Assembly (NCBI RefSeq): GCF_006540305.1
Contig: NZ_BJOR01000002.1
Coordinates: forward strand, 620,001-684,000
DNA: 64,000 bases
Reading direction: 5' to 3'
DNA from: Streptomyces sp. 6-11-2
GTDB taxonomy: Bacteria > Actinomycetota > Actinomycetes > Streptomycetales > Streptomycetaceae
The notes under the pieces are model-generated. The model was not told the DNA's origin and searched no databases. It saw only the letters and a list, made by a program, of their open reading frames with translations. This document shows, in pieces, positions 1 through 8,071 of this stretch; position 1 is the stretch's first letter, and the number at the start of each line of letters is the position of its first letter. Made by a program: the position numbers and the translations under genes.

Positions 1-247
1 GCACTTCATTTCGTTCCAGCCGACGATTGCACTCTTTAATCTCGTTCGGCTCTCGATGGACGGCCACTATCCCGATATGACACTCCCTATCGCACCGCGC
101 AGCCCCCACGCCGGCATCAACTCGGTCCTGCACACGACCCACCGGCAGAACTATCTGGTTCCACCACGTCGCCATCGCTCTTTCCCGCTCGCAGAGTTCC
201 TTGTCTGACACGAGCCGGCGCGCCGCGCCCTCAGGGCTGTTGCACGG

Positions 248-420
248 TTAGTTGATCTTGTCGATGCGCCAACTCCCCGCAGGCGACTTGACCTGCTGCT
301 ACTTGGGACCGCAAGGACATAGCCCACACCGGCCTCCTCCAGCATCCGCCGGAAGCCGCATTCCTGGCCGTAAGTCGCATCAGCGGTCACCCAGGCGATC
401 GGCGGCGCAGAGTCAAGCGC
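248..420 (-). pseudogene. IS701-family transposase fragment
   Basis: The minus strand reads APPIAWVTADATYG, then LEEAGVGYVLAVP, then after a frame change QQVKSPAGSWRIDKIN and a stop at 248-250. This is the catalytic-core style of IS701-family DDE transposases (WVTADEVYG and YVLAVP blocks). Only about 55 residues survive, with an in-frame stop and a frameshift, so it is inactive debris. The N-terminal part is replaced by an unrelated LacI-type remnant. Confidence 0.6.
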
Positions 421-551
421 CCTCAACACCATCGCCCCGAGCACGGCGATCAGGGTGCGCAGCTTCAGGTACTCGGCCGCGTCCTCACGCCGGACGGCGG
501 CGAGTCGGACCGGTTCGCCCTCCCGGTCCGCGATCCTGCGCGACCTGGAGC

Positions 552-735
552 GATCGCCGAGGGCGATCTGTGCGTCCGGACGACGTACGAGTTCCTGGCC
601 GACGCCAGGCCGGTGCAACTGTCGACGAGCTGGGTTGACCTTGTCGCGGGTAACAGGGTTCAGCGGTCCGTAGTCGGCGCGGTAGAGGGTGGCGCTGCCG
701 ACGCCGGCCAAGCGCGGGGAGAACGCCGCCGCCGA
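552..735 (-). pseudogene. LacI-family regulator, helix-turn-helix fragment
   Basis: The minus-strand frame contains LAGVGSATLYRADYGPLNP, then VTRDKVNPARRQL and RPGVGQELVRRPDAQIAL. This follows the LacI N-terminal plan: recognition helix AGVSxATVxRVLNG, then VSPxTRxRVxxAxxxLGYRPN, then the hinge and the start of the core. The residue before RPGV is lost and no ligand-binding domain follows; the frame runs into the IS701 fragment. It may be the relic of a regulator once linked to the adjacent sugar operon, but that is inference. Confidence 0.5.
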
Positions 736-1021
736 GTTCGGCCAGGAACCGCAGCCGTAAGAGGCCCGTACGATGACCAGCGTGACCGACCGCGGCACCC
801 TTGGCACCGGCCCCCAGGCTCCAGCGCACAGCATCCGCGCCTCCCAGGCCGACCTACTCGACGCTCTCCCCGGAATCCGCCTCCCCGATGTTGACGATCT
901 GCGGGACCGGGGTGTTCTCAGTACTCGCCCGGAGACATCCCCGTCCCCGCGGCGGACCCTCGGAACTGGCGGCCGCGCCGACGAGGAACCGGCCCGCCTC
1001 CCTGACTGACACACTCGCTGA

Positions 1022-3025
1022 TTATCCCGACGCGGCGGGCAGGGTGATCTCGGTGCGCAGGCCGTCCGCCCAGGTGAGCGCGACGAGATGACCGCCGTCG
1101 GGCTCGGGGTACACGGTCAGTGAGGGGTCCGCGGCATCCGGGCCTCCCCGGTCCAGGAGCACCATGGCGGCGAGGACCTCGCCGAACGGTGTGTCCGTGT
1201 CCGTGGCCAGCCAGGGGATCGCCGTCCAGGAGCCGAGGGGACTGGTGTCCTGCTGGGTCGTGACTCCGCCGAGGTCGAATCCCCGCAGGGCCCGCAGGCG
1301 AGATCGCAGTGACGCGGTCCGGGCCTCGGCGGACGGGCCCGGCTCGCCGGGAGTGATCTGTGTGCCCGGCCGGGTGTCGGCCGCCACCGGCCAGCCGCCC
1401 AGCCGCACGGCACGCCAGGACGGGCTCGCACCGGTCGCAGGCGCGTCGACCCGGGCGAGGCGGATCTCCACCCCGTCGCGCAGCAGCGAGGCGACGGTGA
1501 TCACCGGCCCGGGGGCCACCGGTCCGCGCCGGCCGGAGCCGTAGTCGGGCGAGTCGTCGGCGGCGGTGTCGACCCAGCGCACCGGCCCGCGGGAGGCGGC
1601 CGCCAGCACACCACCCGGCAGCTCCCGCGCGAACAGCGGCTCGAAGCCGGACCGGTGGGAAGCCCGGCCCGTGTCGTCGAGCAGTACTACCGCGTTGTCG
1701 ATCGGGGAGGCCACCGCGTCCGCGGTTAGCGGGGGGACCGTGGCGGTGGAGTAGCCGAGCCGTGCGTACGGGGGCGAGTCCGCGCCGGTGTCGCCGGGGC
1801 GGGCGTGGTCGGTGCCGTGGTTGAGGACCATCGCGATCCCGTCGCGGCGCCGTGCGGAGAGCAGCCAGCCGGGGGCGGTGAGCACCCGCTCCGTGTCGGC
1901 GGTCTCGATGGGGAGCGGGAGTTCCGTGTCCGTCCACACCGGGTGGTCGGCAGGCAGTATCAGCCCGAGCATTCCCTTGGACGCCCAATACGGTGAGCCG
2001 GAACCGGAGTAGGACTGCCGCATCGCGGGCCAGGCGTGGTGCCAGCCCAGTGTCAGCAGCCCCTCCGCGTCGGGGGCGTCCCGGTCGGTGAAGTGCCGGA
2101 CGATGCCGCCGGTCACGCGGCGTACCAGTCCCGGCGGCTGTCCGCCGGCCCCGGTGACTGCGCCGACCCAGAACGGTGCGGCGGCGGCGAACCGGTAGGT
2201 GAGGCTGCGGCCCTGTAGCAGCGGGGAGCCGTCCGCGCCCACCAGCCGGACCGCGTCGTCGAGGTAGTCCCGCAGGTCCGCCGCCCAGGTCTCGCGCAGC
2301 TGTGGCGGGCAGAGCGAGCCGGTGACGTCGAACAGGTGGGTCCACAGCAGCGGGTAGAGGTGCAGCGCCCAGCCCGTGTAGTGATCGTAGGACCGTTCCT
2401 CGCCGTCGCTGAGCCAGCCGCCCGGCCTGCGCATCGAGGCGTGGAAGGCGAGGTCCTCCTCGATGTCGGCGGCCGACCACGGGCCGCCCGCCTCGCGGAG
2501 GAAGGACTCGACGACGATCCTGAACCAGACCCAGTTGTTCCGCGGGTAGGGCTGGCCGAGCACGGTCGCCAGCCAGTCGACGGTGCGCTCGCGCACCCCG
2601 TCGTCGAGCAGGTCCCACAGCCAGGGCCGGGTCAGTTGCAGCACCAGCGCCACGGACGCGGCCTCGACCTTGGCCTGGCCGAGCTCGTCGGGGCGCGGCC
2701 AGGCCTCCGGGGAACGCGGGTCGGTGCCCGCCGCCAGGCCGCGTGCGTACCGGTCGAGCAGCCCGCCGGGGTCGGCGCCGTGCTCCCCGGCGATTCGGAA
2801 GCCGGCCAGCAGGAAGGTGCGGGCGAAGCCCTCCAGGCCGTCGGAGTCGGTGCCGTACATGCTGACGGGGCCCGGCAGGGCGACGCGGGCGCCGGCCGGG
2901 GAGCGATACGGCTCGAGGGCGGCGAGCATCCGGTCCGCGAGAGTGGTCCAGTGCTCTCGGGTCCACCCGGTGTATGGGGAGCGGACCCGGTCCTCCGGGA
3001 CGGTTGTGCCGGGGCGGATGATCAT
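1022..3025 (-). CDS. DUF2264 domain-containing protein
   Basis: A 667-residue cytosolic protein starting MIIRPGTTVPEDR, recognised as DUF2264 by its N-terminal half (REHWTTLADRMLAALEPY, then YGTDSDGLEGFARTFLLAGFR and PRNNWVWFRIVVESFLREAGG). The fold is predicted to be an alpha/alpha barrel like those of polysaccharide lyases and unsaturated-glycan hydrolases, and the family usually sits in polysaccharide-use loci. The start is fixed by an ATGA overlap (3022-3025) with the upstream DUF624 gene. It is the last gene of a six-gene operon and ends in TAA. A glycan-processing role is inferred from context; the substrate is unknown. Confidence 0.85.
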   Translation of the reverse strand: MIIRPGTTVPEDRVRSPYTGWTREHWTTLADRMLAALEPYRSPAGARVALPGPVSMYGTDSDGLEGFARTFLLAGFRIAGEHGADPGGLLDRYARGLAAGTDPRSPEAWPRPDELGQAKVEAASVALVLQLTRPWLWDLLDDGVRERTVDWLATVLGQPYPRNNWVWFRIVVESFLREAGGPWSAADIEEDLAFHASMRRPGGWLSDGEERSYDHYTGWALHLYPLLWTHLFDVTGSLCPPQLRETWAADLRDYLDDAVRLVGADGSPLLQGRSLTYRFAAAAPFWVGAVTGAGGQPPGLVRRVTGGIVRHFTDRDAPDAEGLLTLGWHHAWPAMRQSYSGSGSPYWASKGMLGLILPADHPVWTDTELPLPIETADTERVLTAPGWLLSARRRDGIAMVLNHGTDHARPGDTGADSPPYARLGYSTATVPPLTADAVASPIDNAVVLLDDTGRASHRSGFEPLFARELPGGVLAAASRGPVRWVDTAADDSPDYGSGRRGPVAPGPVITVASLLRDGVEIRLARVDAPATGASPSWRAVRLGGWPVAADTRPGTQITPGEPGPSAEARTASLRSRLRALRGFDLGGVTTQQDTSPLGSWTAIPWLATDTDTPFGEVLAAMVLLDRGGPDAADPSLTVYPEPDGGHLVALTWADGLRTEITLPAASG

Positions 3026-3756
3026 GCCTTGGCTCCCACTGGGTCTCGATGGGTGTGGCTGAATGCAGGGTTGGCGGCCGGTGCCAACGACGCGAGCATG
3101 GCGCGGCTGTTGCGCCAGACGACGAAGAGCGTGCAGCCCGGCAGTACGGCCAGGCCGAGCAGGGGCGCCTGGTTGACCAGGACGAGGGTGATGCCGAGCA
3201 GCCCGAGGTTCAGCAGCCCGAGCCACCAGCGACGTACCGACGCGTACGACGCGGTCAGCAGCGTGCGCGGTGAGATCCGCGGATCGTCCGCCACGGCGGC
3301 CATCGTCACTATCCCGGAGCCCGCGGCGCCCAGCGTGACGACGGCCAGCAGCGGTATCAGCGCCGGCCCCGGCGCGGCCTTGCGGAGGACGGCCACGTCG
3401 GTGGCCGCAACGGCGACCAGGAGCACGCACGGCGCCCAGCCGAGCAGCGCCGGGGCGAACAGGCGCCGGTAGCCGCGGAACAGGTCGGCCGCCGGTGCCC
3501 GGTCGTCCTCGGTGGTCCGCCGCAGGTAGTGGAAGGTGGCGGCGAGCGAGGGGCCGAGGCCGAGGGACAGCAGTCCGAAGAAGGCCGGGTACTGCCACGG
3601 CCGGTGCACCACGCCCAGTGCCAGCAGCAGGGGCGCGTTCGTCGCCGCCAGGCCCAGGTTGACGACCAGGACCCGGTGGACGTGCGACCAGAGCAGCTCC
3701 CAGGACCCGTGGTCGAGGTTGAGCCTGAGGCGCCGGCCGGTGACGGGGGTGCTCAT
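3022..3756 (-). CDS. DUF624 (YesL-like) membrane protein
   Basis: A 244-residue integral membrane protein. It has about five hydrophobic segments (for example LVVNLGLAATNAPLLLALGVV, LLGWAPCVLLVAVAATDVAVL and GLLNLGLLGITLVLVNQAPLL) and the soluble FRGYRRLF loop typical of DUF624/YesL. YesL-type proteins travel with sugar ABC importers and polysaccharide-degradation genes; their molecular role is not established. The gene begins 7 bp after the stop of the second permease and overlaps the DUF2264 start by 4 bp, so it is co-translated with both. Confidence 0.85.
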   Translation of the reverse strand: MSTPVTGRRLRLNLDHGSWELLWSHVHRVLVVNLGLAATNAPLLLALGVVHRPWQYPAFFGLLSLGLGPSLAATFHYLRRTTEDDRAPAADLFRGYRRLFAPALLGWAPCVLLVAVAATDVAVLRKAAPGPALIPLLAVVTLGAAGSGIVTMAAVADDPRISPRTLLTASYASVRRWWLGLLNLGLLGITLVLVNQAPLLGLAVLPGCTLFVVWRNSRAMLASLAPAANPAFSHTHRDPVGAKA

Positions 3757-3763
3757 CGCGGCC

Positions 3764-4681
3764 TCACTTCATTCCGCTGGTGGCGATGCCCTGGACGAAG
3801 TAGCGCTGTCCGAGCAGGAAGACGACCAGGATCGGCAGTACCGACAACACCGATCCGGTCATGATCATGGCGTATTCGGAGTCGTAGATGCCGACGAACT
3901 GCCGCAGTCCGATCTGTACCGTCCACAGCTCGTTGTCGGTCAGATAGATGAACGGCCCCATGTAGTCGTTCCAGGTGTTGACGAAGGTCAGCAGCGCGAG
4001 ACTGGCCAGCGCCGGCTTCGACAGGGGAAGCACGATCCGTGCCCAGATGCCGTACTCGCTGAGCCCGTCCAGCCGCGCGGCCTCGCTGATCTCGTCCGGG
4101 ATCGTCAGGTAGTACTGCCGCATCAGAAACACGCCGAACGCACCGAAGGCCTGCAGCAGGATCAGCGAGAGGTGCGTGTTCACCAGTCCCAGGCGCTCCA
4201 TGATGATGTACTGCGGCACCATGTACGCCTGCCACGGCACCGCGATGGTGCTGACGTAGGCGAGGAACAGGGCATCGCGTCCGGGGAAACGGGCCTTGGC
4301 GAAGCCGTAGGCCGCGAAGCTCCCGGTCAGCACCTGCAGCCCGGTGATGGTGACACTGAGGAACAACGAGTTCCCCAGGTAGGTGAGCAGCGGGATCCGG
4401 GTCCAGATGCGGGAGAAGTTGTCCCAGTGGAACTCCTGGGGGATCCACTGGATCGGGACCGTGAGCACCTCGTTGTCCCGCTTGACCGAGGAGACCAGCA
4501 TCCAGGCGAAGGGCACCAGGATCGCGGCCGACAGCGCGATCAGCGCCGCGTAGAGCAGGGCGCGGCCCAGGAGCCGCGCCGTCCGGCGGCGACTCCCCGG
4601 AGCGGACCGGCCCCACCCGCCACCGGTCGGGCGCGAAGCCCCGGCCGTCGTGCTGTCCTCTCGCAGCACGCTCGTGTTCAT
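3764..4681 (-). CDS. Carbohydrate ABC transporter permease (MalG/MsmG type)
   Basis: A 305-residue inner-membrane permease. After a basic N-terminal tail there is a first helix (ALLYAALIALSAAILVPFAWML) and about six helices in all. The cytoplasmic coupling loop has the EAA signature (ISEAARLDGLSEYGIW, then PLSKPALASL), which docks on the ATPase. It ends RYFVQGIATSGMK, as CUT1 MalG-like permeases do. The start overlaps the stop of the partner permease by 4 bp. No ATPase is encoded in the operon, so it presumably uses a shared MsiK-type ATPase, as is usual for Streptomyces CUT1 systems. Confidence 0.93.
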   Translation of the reverse strand: MNTSVLREDSTTAGASRPTGGGWGRSAPGSRRRTARLLGRALLYAALIALSAAILVPFAWMLVSSVKRDNEVLTVPIQWIPQEFHWDNFSRIWTRIPLLTYLGNSLFLSVTITGLQVLTGSFAAYGFAKARFPGRDALFLAYVSTIAVPWQAYMVPQYIIMERLGLVNTHLSLILLQAFGAFGVFLMRQYYLTIPDEISEAARLDGLSEYGIWARIVLPLSKPALASLALLTFVNTWNDYMGPFIYLTDNELWTVQIGLRQFVGIYDSEYAMIMTGSVLSVLPILVVFLLGQRYFVQGIATSGMK

Positions 4682-5580
4682 CGCTCATTCCTCCGCTGGA
4701 ACCGGAACTGGACTACGGTGATCATCAACACGATGACGAAGAGCACCAGGGAAATCGCCGAAGAGTAGCCGAAGCGCCCCTGCTTGATTCCCTCCCGGAA
4801 GATCACCTGGGACAGCACCAGGGTCGACCGGCCGGGGCCTCCCTCGGTCATGATCTGCACCAGGTCGAAAACCTTGAAGCTGGAGATCGTCAGCATGACC
4901 AGCACGAAGAATGTGGTGGGCCGCAGGGACGGGACGGTGATGTGCCAGAACCGCTGCCACGGGCCGGCCCCGTCCACCCGTGCCGCCTCGTACAGCTCCG
5001 CGGGGATCGCCTGGAGCCCGGCGAGGTAAAGCACCATGTAGTAGCCCATGTCCCGCCACACACTGGTGATGATGACCGCGGGCATCGCCCAGTCGGTGGA
5101 GGTGGTCCACCCCGGCGGATGGCTGACACCCACGGCCCGCAGCAGCTGGTTCACCGGCCCCAGGTCGGGACTGAAGAGCATGTTCCATACCACCGCCACC
5201 GCGACCAGCGAGGTGATGTACGGGAAGAAGAACGCCGTACGCAGGAACCCGACGCCGCGGAGTTTCTGGTTGAGCAGCACGGCCAGGCCGAGGGACGCCG
5301 CCAGCGTGAGCGGGATATGGCCGACGGCGTACCACGCGGTGTTGCTCAGTGCGACCCAGAAGGTGTCGCTGCCGAACATCCTGCGGAAGTTCGCGAGCCC
5401 GACCCATTCCGGTGTGGAGTACGAGTTCCAGTTCGTGAACGCCAGCAGCAGCGTCGCGAGCACCGGAACCAGGGTCAGGGCCGCGAAACCGAGGAAGTTC
5501 GGGAGGATGAAACTCCAGCCGACCAGTGTGGTGCGCCGACTTCGCCGCCTGGCGGCTGCGGCGCCGGATTCCGGGCTCAT
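4678..5580 (-). CDS. Carbohydrate ABC transporter permease (MalF/LacF type)
   Basis: A 300-residue permease with six predicted helices, starting after a basic N-terminus (RRRSRRTTLVGWSFILPNFLG). The EAA loop is present (ELYEAARVDGAGPWQRFWHI, followed by TVPSLRPTT). It forms the heterodimeric channel with the downstream permease for a monosaccharide or oligosaccharide. The gene overlaps its upstream neighbour (binding protein) and its downstream neighbour by 4 bp each, giving a fully coupled importer cassette. Confidence 0.93.
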   Translation of the reverse strand: MSPESGAAAARRRSRRTTLVGWSFILPNFLGFAALTLVPVLATLLLAFTNWNSYSTPEWVGLANFRRMFGSDTFWVALSNTAWYAVGHIPLTLAASLGLAVLLNQKLRGVGFLRTAFFFPYITSLVAVAVVWNMLFSPDLGPVNQLLRAVGVSHPPGWTTSTDWAMPAVIITSVWRDMGYYMVLYLAGLQAIPAELYEAARVDGAGPWQRFWHITVPSLRPTTFFVLVMLTISSFKVFDLVQIMTEGGPGRSTLVLSQVIFREGIKQGRFGYSSAISLVLFVIVLMITVVQFRFQRRNER

Positions 5581-6839
5581 CCGACTTCGGACTTCACTCG
5601 GGAGTTCATCTCCTTGATGCCCTGGTCGAGCGACTTCTCACCGGTCATCACGAGTTGGTGCTCCTCGGTGAGGATGGTGTCGACGTCCGAGGACTTCTCG
5701 CTGATCGGCATCTCCAGCTTCACCGTGTCCGGGTGCATGGCCTTCTTGGTGAGGTCGTCGGTCGGCATCCCCTGGACGGAGAAGTAGGTGTTCATGACCG
5801 ACTCGTCGGTGTAGGACGGGGTGATGCCGATCTTGGCGACCGCGGCGGCGCCCTCGGGACCGGACGCGAACGACAGGAACTTCCTGGCCGCGTCGGAGTT
5901 CTTCGCCTTCTTGTTGATGGCGAAGGCGGTCGGTGCGCCGAAGGTGGTCGTCTTGCCGTCGGCGGTGATCTGCGGCAGGGGCACCATGCCCCAGTCGTCC
6001 TTGAAGTTGCCTGCGGCCTTCTCCTGCACCAGGACCGCGGCGAACCAGGTGCCCATCGGCACCATCGCGGCCTTGTCGGTCGTGAACATCGTCTTGTAGG
6101 TGACCTTCTGGCTGTTGGCCGTGGCCCACGGCATGGTCGCCCCGGACTTCTGCAGGTCGAGGGTCATCGCGTACTGGTCCTTGAAGAACCCGTAGTCACC
6201 TCCGAGCAGGTCGCCGCCGGTCTGCGCCGCCGCTATCGCCTGGACGAGCGAACGCCAGGTGTGGTGGTAGGTGCCGTAGACCTTCGACGCGCCGTTGCCC
6301 TTCGTCTGCCGCTTCGCCAGCGCGGCGTAGTCGGACCAGGTCAGCTTGGACAGATCCGCGCCGCTGTCCCTGAGCAACGCCTTGTTGTAGTAGAGGACGT
6401 AGAAGTCCTGCCGGTACGGCAGCGCGTAGTACTCGCCGTTCAGGTCGTAGGCGTCGAGCCCGCCGTACTTCGCCTTGTCGAGCTTGCCGGCCTCATCGGT
6501 GACCGACTGAAGCTGGCCCCGCGTACCGAACCGGGCGTAGTCCGTGAGGGTCTTCATCGTCAGCACGTCGGTGGTGTCGCCACCGGCCAGCATCGTGGTG
6601 ACCTTCTCCGAGTAGTCGTCGGAGAGGATGTCGACCGGGCGGACCTCGATGTCCGGGTACTTCGCCTTGAACCCGTCGATCAGCGCCTTGAACTCTGGTG
6701 TCTGGTCGTAGTTCCACAGGGCGATCCTGAGTACCTTCTTGCCGTCGGCGGTGGTGTCGGAACCGCCGCTGCTGCTGCACCCTGCGGTGAGCAGGGCCAG
6801 CGCGATGGCTGCCGTCAGGATCTTGGCGGGTCTTCTCAT
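5577..6839 (-). CDS. Extracellular sugar-binding lipoprotein of ABC importer
   Basis: A 420-residue family-1 solute-binding protein. The N-terminus MRRPAKILTAAIALALLTAGC is a lipoprotein signal with lipobox LTAGC, so the mature protein would be anchored outside the membrane. The body has typical CUT1 features (LRIALWNYDQTPEFKALIDG, GQLQSVTDEAGKLD, WFAAVLVQEKAAGNF). The start at 6839 is chosen because AAGGAG lies 9 nt upstream; an in-frame start further upstream has no such site. It delivers substrate to the two permeases just downstream. It begins 43 bp after the dehydrogenase stop. Confidence 0.93.
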   Translation of the reverse strand: MRRPAKILTAAIALALLTAGCSSSGGSDTTADGKKVLRIALWNYDQTPEFKALIDGFKAKYPDIEVRPVDILSDDYSEKVTTMLAGGDTTDVLTMKTLTDYARFGTRGQLQSVTDEAGKLDKAKYGGLDAYDLNGEYYALPYRQDFYVLYYNKALLRDSGADLSKLTWSDYAALAKRQTKGNGASKVYGTYHHTWRSLVQAIAAAQTGGDLLGGDYGFFKDQYAMTLDLQKSGATMPWATANSQKVTYKTMFTTDKAAMVPMGTWFAAVLVQEKAAGNFKDDWGMVPLPQITADGKTTTFGAPTAFAINKKAKNSDAARKFLSFASGPEGAAAVAKIGITPSYTDESVMNTYFSVQGMPTDDLTKKAMHPDTVKLEMPISEKSSDVDTILTEEHQLVMTGEKSLDQGIKEMNSRVKSEVG

Positions 6840-6882
6840 GGTGCGTATCTCCTTCGGTGTTGGTCGAATGGAAGACATCGGC

Positions 6883-7902
6883 TCAGGCACTCAGTCCGAG
6901 GGCCCAGGATTCGGCGGTGACCTCTCCTTGCAGAGGCTGCCGCCCGATCCACCGGGCCAGCTCGTCGATGGTGTGGTCGGTGAGGCGCCCGATCTCCGAA
7001 CCGAGCGACCCCGCCACATGCGGGGTGACCATCACCTGAGCCAGCCGCCGCAGCGGTGAACTCGCGGGCAGCGGCTCGGGGTCGGTCACGTCGAGGATGG
7101 CGAAGAGGCGGCCGGACGCGCACTCGGCGGCGAGTGCGTCGGAGTCGATCAGGCTGCCCCGCGCCGTGTTGATGACCGTCGCATGGTCCGGAAGCAGACG
7201 CAGTTGCTCCGCACCGATGAGGTGCCGAGTCTCCTGCAGCTCGGGAGCGTGCAGGGACAATACGTCGACTCTGGGTAGCAGGTCCACCAGCTCGACCAGG
7301 GTCGCGCCGGCCGCCGAGACCTCCTCCGGATCTGCGTGCGGATCCGCGACCAGACAGGTGGTGCCGTCGAGAACCTTGAGCAGTTCGACGACCCTGCGGC
7401 CGATCCGGGAGAACCCGACGATGCCGACGGTCTGCGCGAAGTTCGACAGATCCCCGTAGCCCGTCACCCTGCCCCACCCCTCGTACGCGAGACGCTCGTC
7501 GGCGGCGAGGAAGGGAACCTTCTTGCCGGCGAAGATGATGGCCGCCAAGGTGTACTCGGCCACCGGAATGGCGTTGGTGTCGGCTGCGCTGGTGATCCGG
7601 ATCCCCCGCCGCCACACGTCGTCTCCCACCAGGCCCCGCACGCTGCCGGCGCAGTGCAGCACCGCGCGCAGCGCGGGCGCCGCGTCGAGCCGCTCCGGTG
7701 TCAGCTGGGGAGCGCCCCAGGACGTCAGCATCACCTCGACGTCCGCCAGCTGGGCCCGTACCGCCGGGGCGTCGAGGTCGTCGGTCCAGACAGGATCACC
7801 CAGCGTCACCAGGTCCGCCAGCCGTGCGAGACGGGCAGCGTCGAAGTGCGCTTCGAAGCTCTCCCTGCTCATCACGACCAGTGCGTGTGGCTTCGTCTGC
7901 AT
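6883..7902 (-). CDS. D-2-hydroxyacid dehydrogenase family protein
   Basis: A 339-residue NAD-dependent oxidoreductase. It has the nucleotide-binding loop VGIVGFSRIGRRVVELL (about 159-175), a GxSxxG variant of the usual GxGxxG. The catalytic triad is in place: Arg in NTARGSLID (about 248), Glu in DPEPLP (about 276) and His in TPHVAGS (about 295). Start MQTKPHALVV is preceded by GAAGGA. It is the first gene of the sugar-uptake operon and probably reduces or oxidises a sugar-derived 2-oxo or 2-hydroxy acid. The substrate cannot be told from the sequence. Confidence 0.9.
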   Translation of the reverse strand: MQTKPHALVVMSRESFEAHFDAARLARLADLVTLGDPVWTDDLDAPAVRAQLADVEVMLTSWGAPQLTPERLDAAPALRAVLHCAGSVRGLVGDDVWRRGIRITSAADTNAIPVAEYTLAAIIFAGKKVPFLAADERLAYEGWGRVTGYGDLSNFAQTVGIVGFSRIGRRVVELLKVLDGTTCLVADPHADPEEVSAAGATLVELVDLLPRVDVLSLHAPELQETRHLIGAEQLRLLPDHATVINTARGSLIDSDALAAECASGRLFAILDVTDPEPLPASSPLRRLAQVMVTPHVAGSLGSEIGRLTDHTIDELARWIGRQPLQGEVTAESWALGLSA

Positions 7903-8017
7903 CAAGCGTCGAGTCCTTCCCTCGGCCGGTTTCACACCGGCGCTGGCGAGCGCGTCTTGCCGGTCGCGTGGGGAAAGAGATAGTGGTGGTGAGCACAAAC
8001 CCGCTACGGCTCGTACA

Positions 8018-8037
8018 TGAACGAAGCGATTCGTTCA
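8018..8037. promoter_or_regulatory. Perfect 20-bp palindromic operator candidate
   Basis: TGAACGAA, spacer GCGA, then TTCGTTCA: an 8-bp perfect inverted repeat in the 169-bp divergent gap between the dehydrogenase operon and the DeoR/LacI-hybrid regulator. Size and symmetry fit a dimeric regulator site. A possible third half-like element (TCGAAC) follows at once. The natural hypothesis is that the neighbouring regulator binds here and controls both directions. Confidence 0.6.
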
Positions 8038-8071
8038 GAGTCGAACACACAGGATAGGGGAGGGTGAACCG

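Noticed and set aside
773..1009. Plus-strand frame starting MTSVTDRGTLGTG
   Set aside because: It has moderately coding-like sequence (LLDALPGIRLPDVDDLRDRG) but no confident family, no ribosome site and relic surroundings. It might be another scrap, but there is not enough to call.
918..3598. Longer or alternative minus frames over the DUF2264 gene
   Set aside because: The DUF2264 frame has a clear family, an ATGA-coupled start and a DUF624 neighbour; the other frames are Arg/Pro/Gly-rich shadows.
5048..5617. Plus-strand frame with an NADH-like Ser/Thr-rich protein opposite a permease
   Set aside because: Antisense to a permease with an intact EAA loop; composition is that of a shadow frame.
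3536..6920. Long plus-strand frames across the sugar ABC operon
   Set aside because: They run antisense to well-supported transport genes and contain no motifs.
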